Shown: piece after piece, positions 14,775-15,211 of the stretch
Numbering within the stretch: position 1 is the stretch's first letter
Layout of the letters: every line of letters begins with the position of its first letter
Assembly (NCBI GenBank): GCA_034696485.1
Contig: JAQIWT010000777.1
Location: 1 to 15,211 of the forward strand
Direction: 5' to 3'
From: Isohypsibius dastychi
Taxonomy: Eukaryota > Tardigrada > Eutardigrada > Parachela > Isohypsibiidae
Length of the DNA stretch: 15,211 nucleotides
Program-made: the position numbers and the translations under genes
The notes under the pieces: model-generated
What the model was told of the DNA's origin: nothing
The model's input: the letters and a program-made list of their open reading frames with translations, nothing else
The model's database searches: none

Positions 14775-15211
14775 ATTATGCAAAACGGAAATAAGTCTGG
14801 ATTGGGATCGGAAAGGGACAACCTTCGTGACTTGAGCTCCCGACTCTCTCTTGATAATATCTCATGATTGATATTTTTTCTAAGATGTGCTTCCCCTACT
14901 CTCTTGTCTCTTCTGGTCGAACTGATTGGATTTTATTACTTTCGAACGAGAATCAGTTGATTGAGATTGATCGATGCGAGATGATCACCTCGATTTTATT
15001 TATCTATCTCTACCTCTAACGGCTACGGGCTCGATTCTTTCTCACGCATCTCCTCCTTCACTTCACAAGATCGGGTCAAAATTTTTGGCTCTGTGGTTTC
15101 ATTACCTCGAAACGACTCTCGTAAAACTATCTAGCGCGGTGGTTCAGCTGTCGCTGATTTTTAATCAAGCGAAACGTGGCTACATTTTCCTCCATACGTC
15201 ACTGATCACGT
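14775..15211. other. unassigned interval at the right end
   Basis: I see no gene, RNA, inverted repeat or mobile-element end here. GATTGATTGA / GATTGATCGATG style short motifs occur but are not arranged in a regular array. Confidence 0.4.

Noticed and set aside
14489-14821. Minus-strand 110-codon frame with a proline run
   Set aside because: The proline run is the translated poly-G homopolymer, and the frame is antisense to the channel-like exon.

Overview
The window looks like a piece of a compact invertebrate nuclear genome, probably an ecdysozoan such as an arthropod or tardigrade. The evidence is 53-61 bp spliceosomal introns with GT..AG ends, animal-type receptor tyrosine kinase exons, many short foldback or TA-flanked elements, and C/G homopolymer runs. 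The species cannot be fixed from the sequence. I see no bacterial-type operons, rRNA or tRNA genes, or CRISPR array.

The core is a tandem duplication of one gene with its roughly 1.1-1.5 kb upstream region. Copy 1 has its upstream region at about 1680-2780 and its gene at 2781-6100. Copy 2 has its upstream region at about 8457-9957 and its gene at about 9958-14125. The gene encodes an unusual receptor tyrosine kinase: signal peptide, three tandem extracellular domains that I read as astacin metalloprotease folds with every zinc-binding motif destroyed, a juxtamembrane RPRR site, one transmembrane helix, and a split intracellular tyrosine kinase. I know of no described receptor family with this architecture. 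It is the main discovery candidate.

Neither copy is intact. Copy 1 has a 1-nt frameshift between astacin-like repeats 2 and 3, and its coding sequence stops after the DFG exon, so the kinase C-lobe is missing. Copy 2 has a damaged start/signal peptide, several frameshifts, in-frame stops and a 141 bp TA-flanked MITE inside astacin-like repeat 2. It has also lost the catalytic-loop exon, but it keeps C-lobe exons that copy 1 lacks. The two loci are therefore complementary wrecks of the same receptor.

Region by region: 1-1280 holds a poly-C run, TCTGAA-type degenerate repeats and a foldback element with a cluster of CRE/bZIP-like sites at its centre. 1281-1680 holds nothing recognisable. 1680-6100 is copy 1. 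6101-8456 is a graveyard of short transposable elements: a 678 bp element with 112 bp inverted repeats, a 153 bp MITE and a degenerate relative of the first. 8457-14125 is copy 2, whose upstream region carries a 181 bp insertion with a 5 bp target duplication. 14404-14637 is a terminal-exon fragment resembling a two-pore-domain potassium channel. The rest, including a poly-G run, shows no gene.
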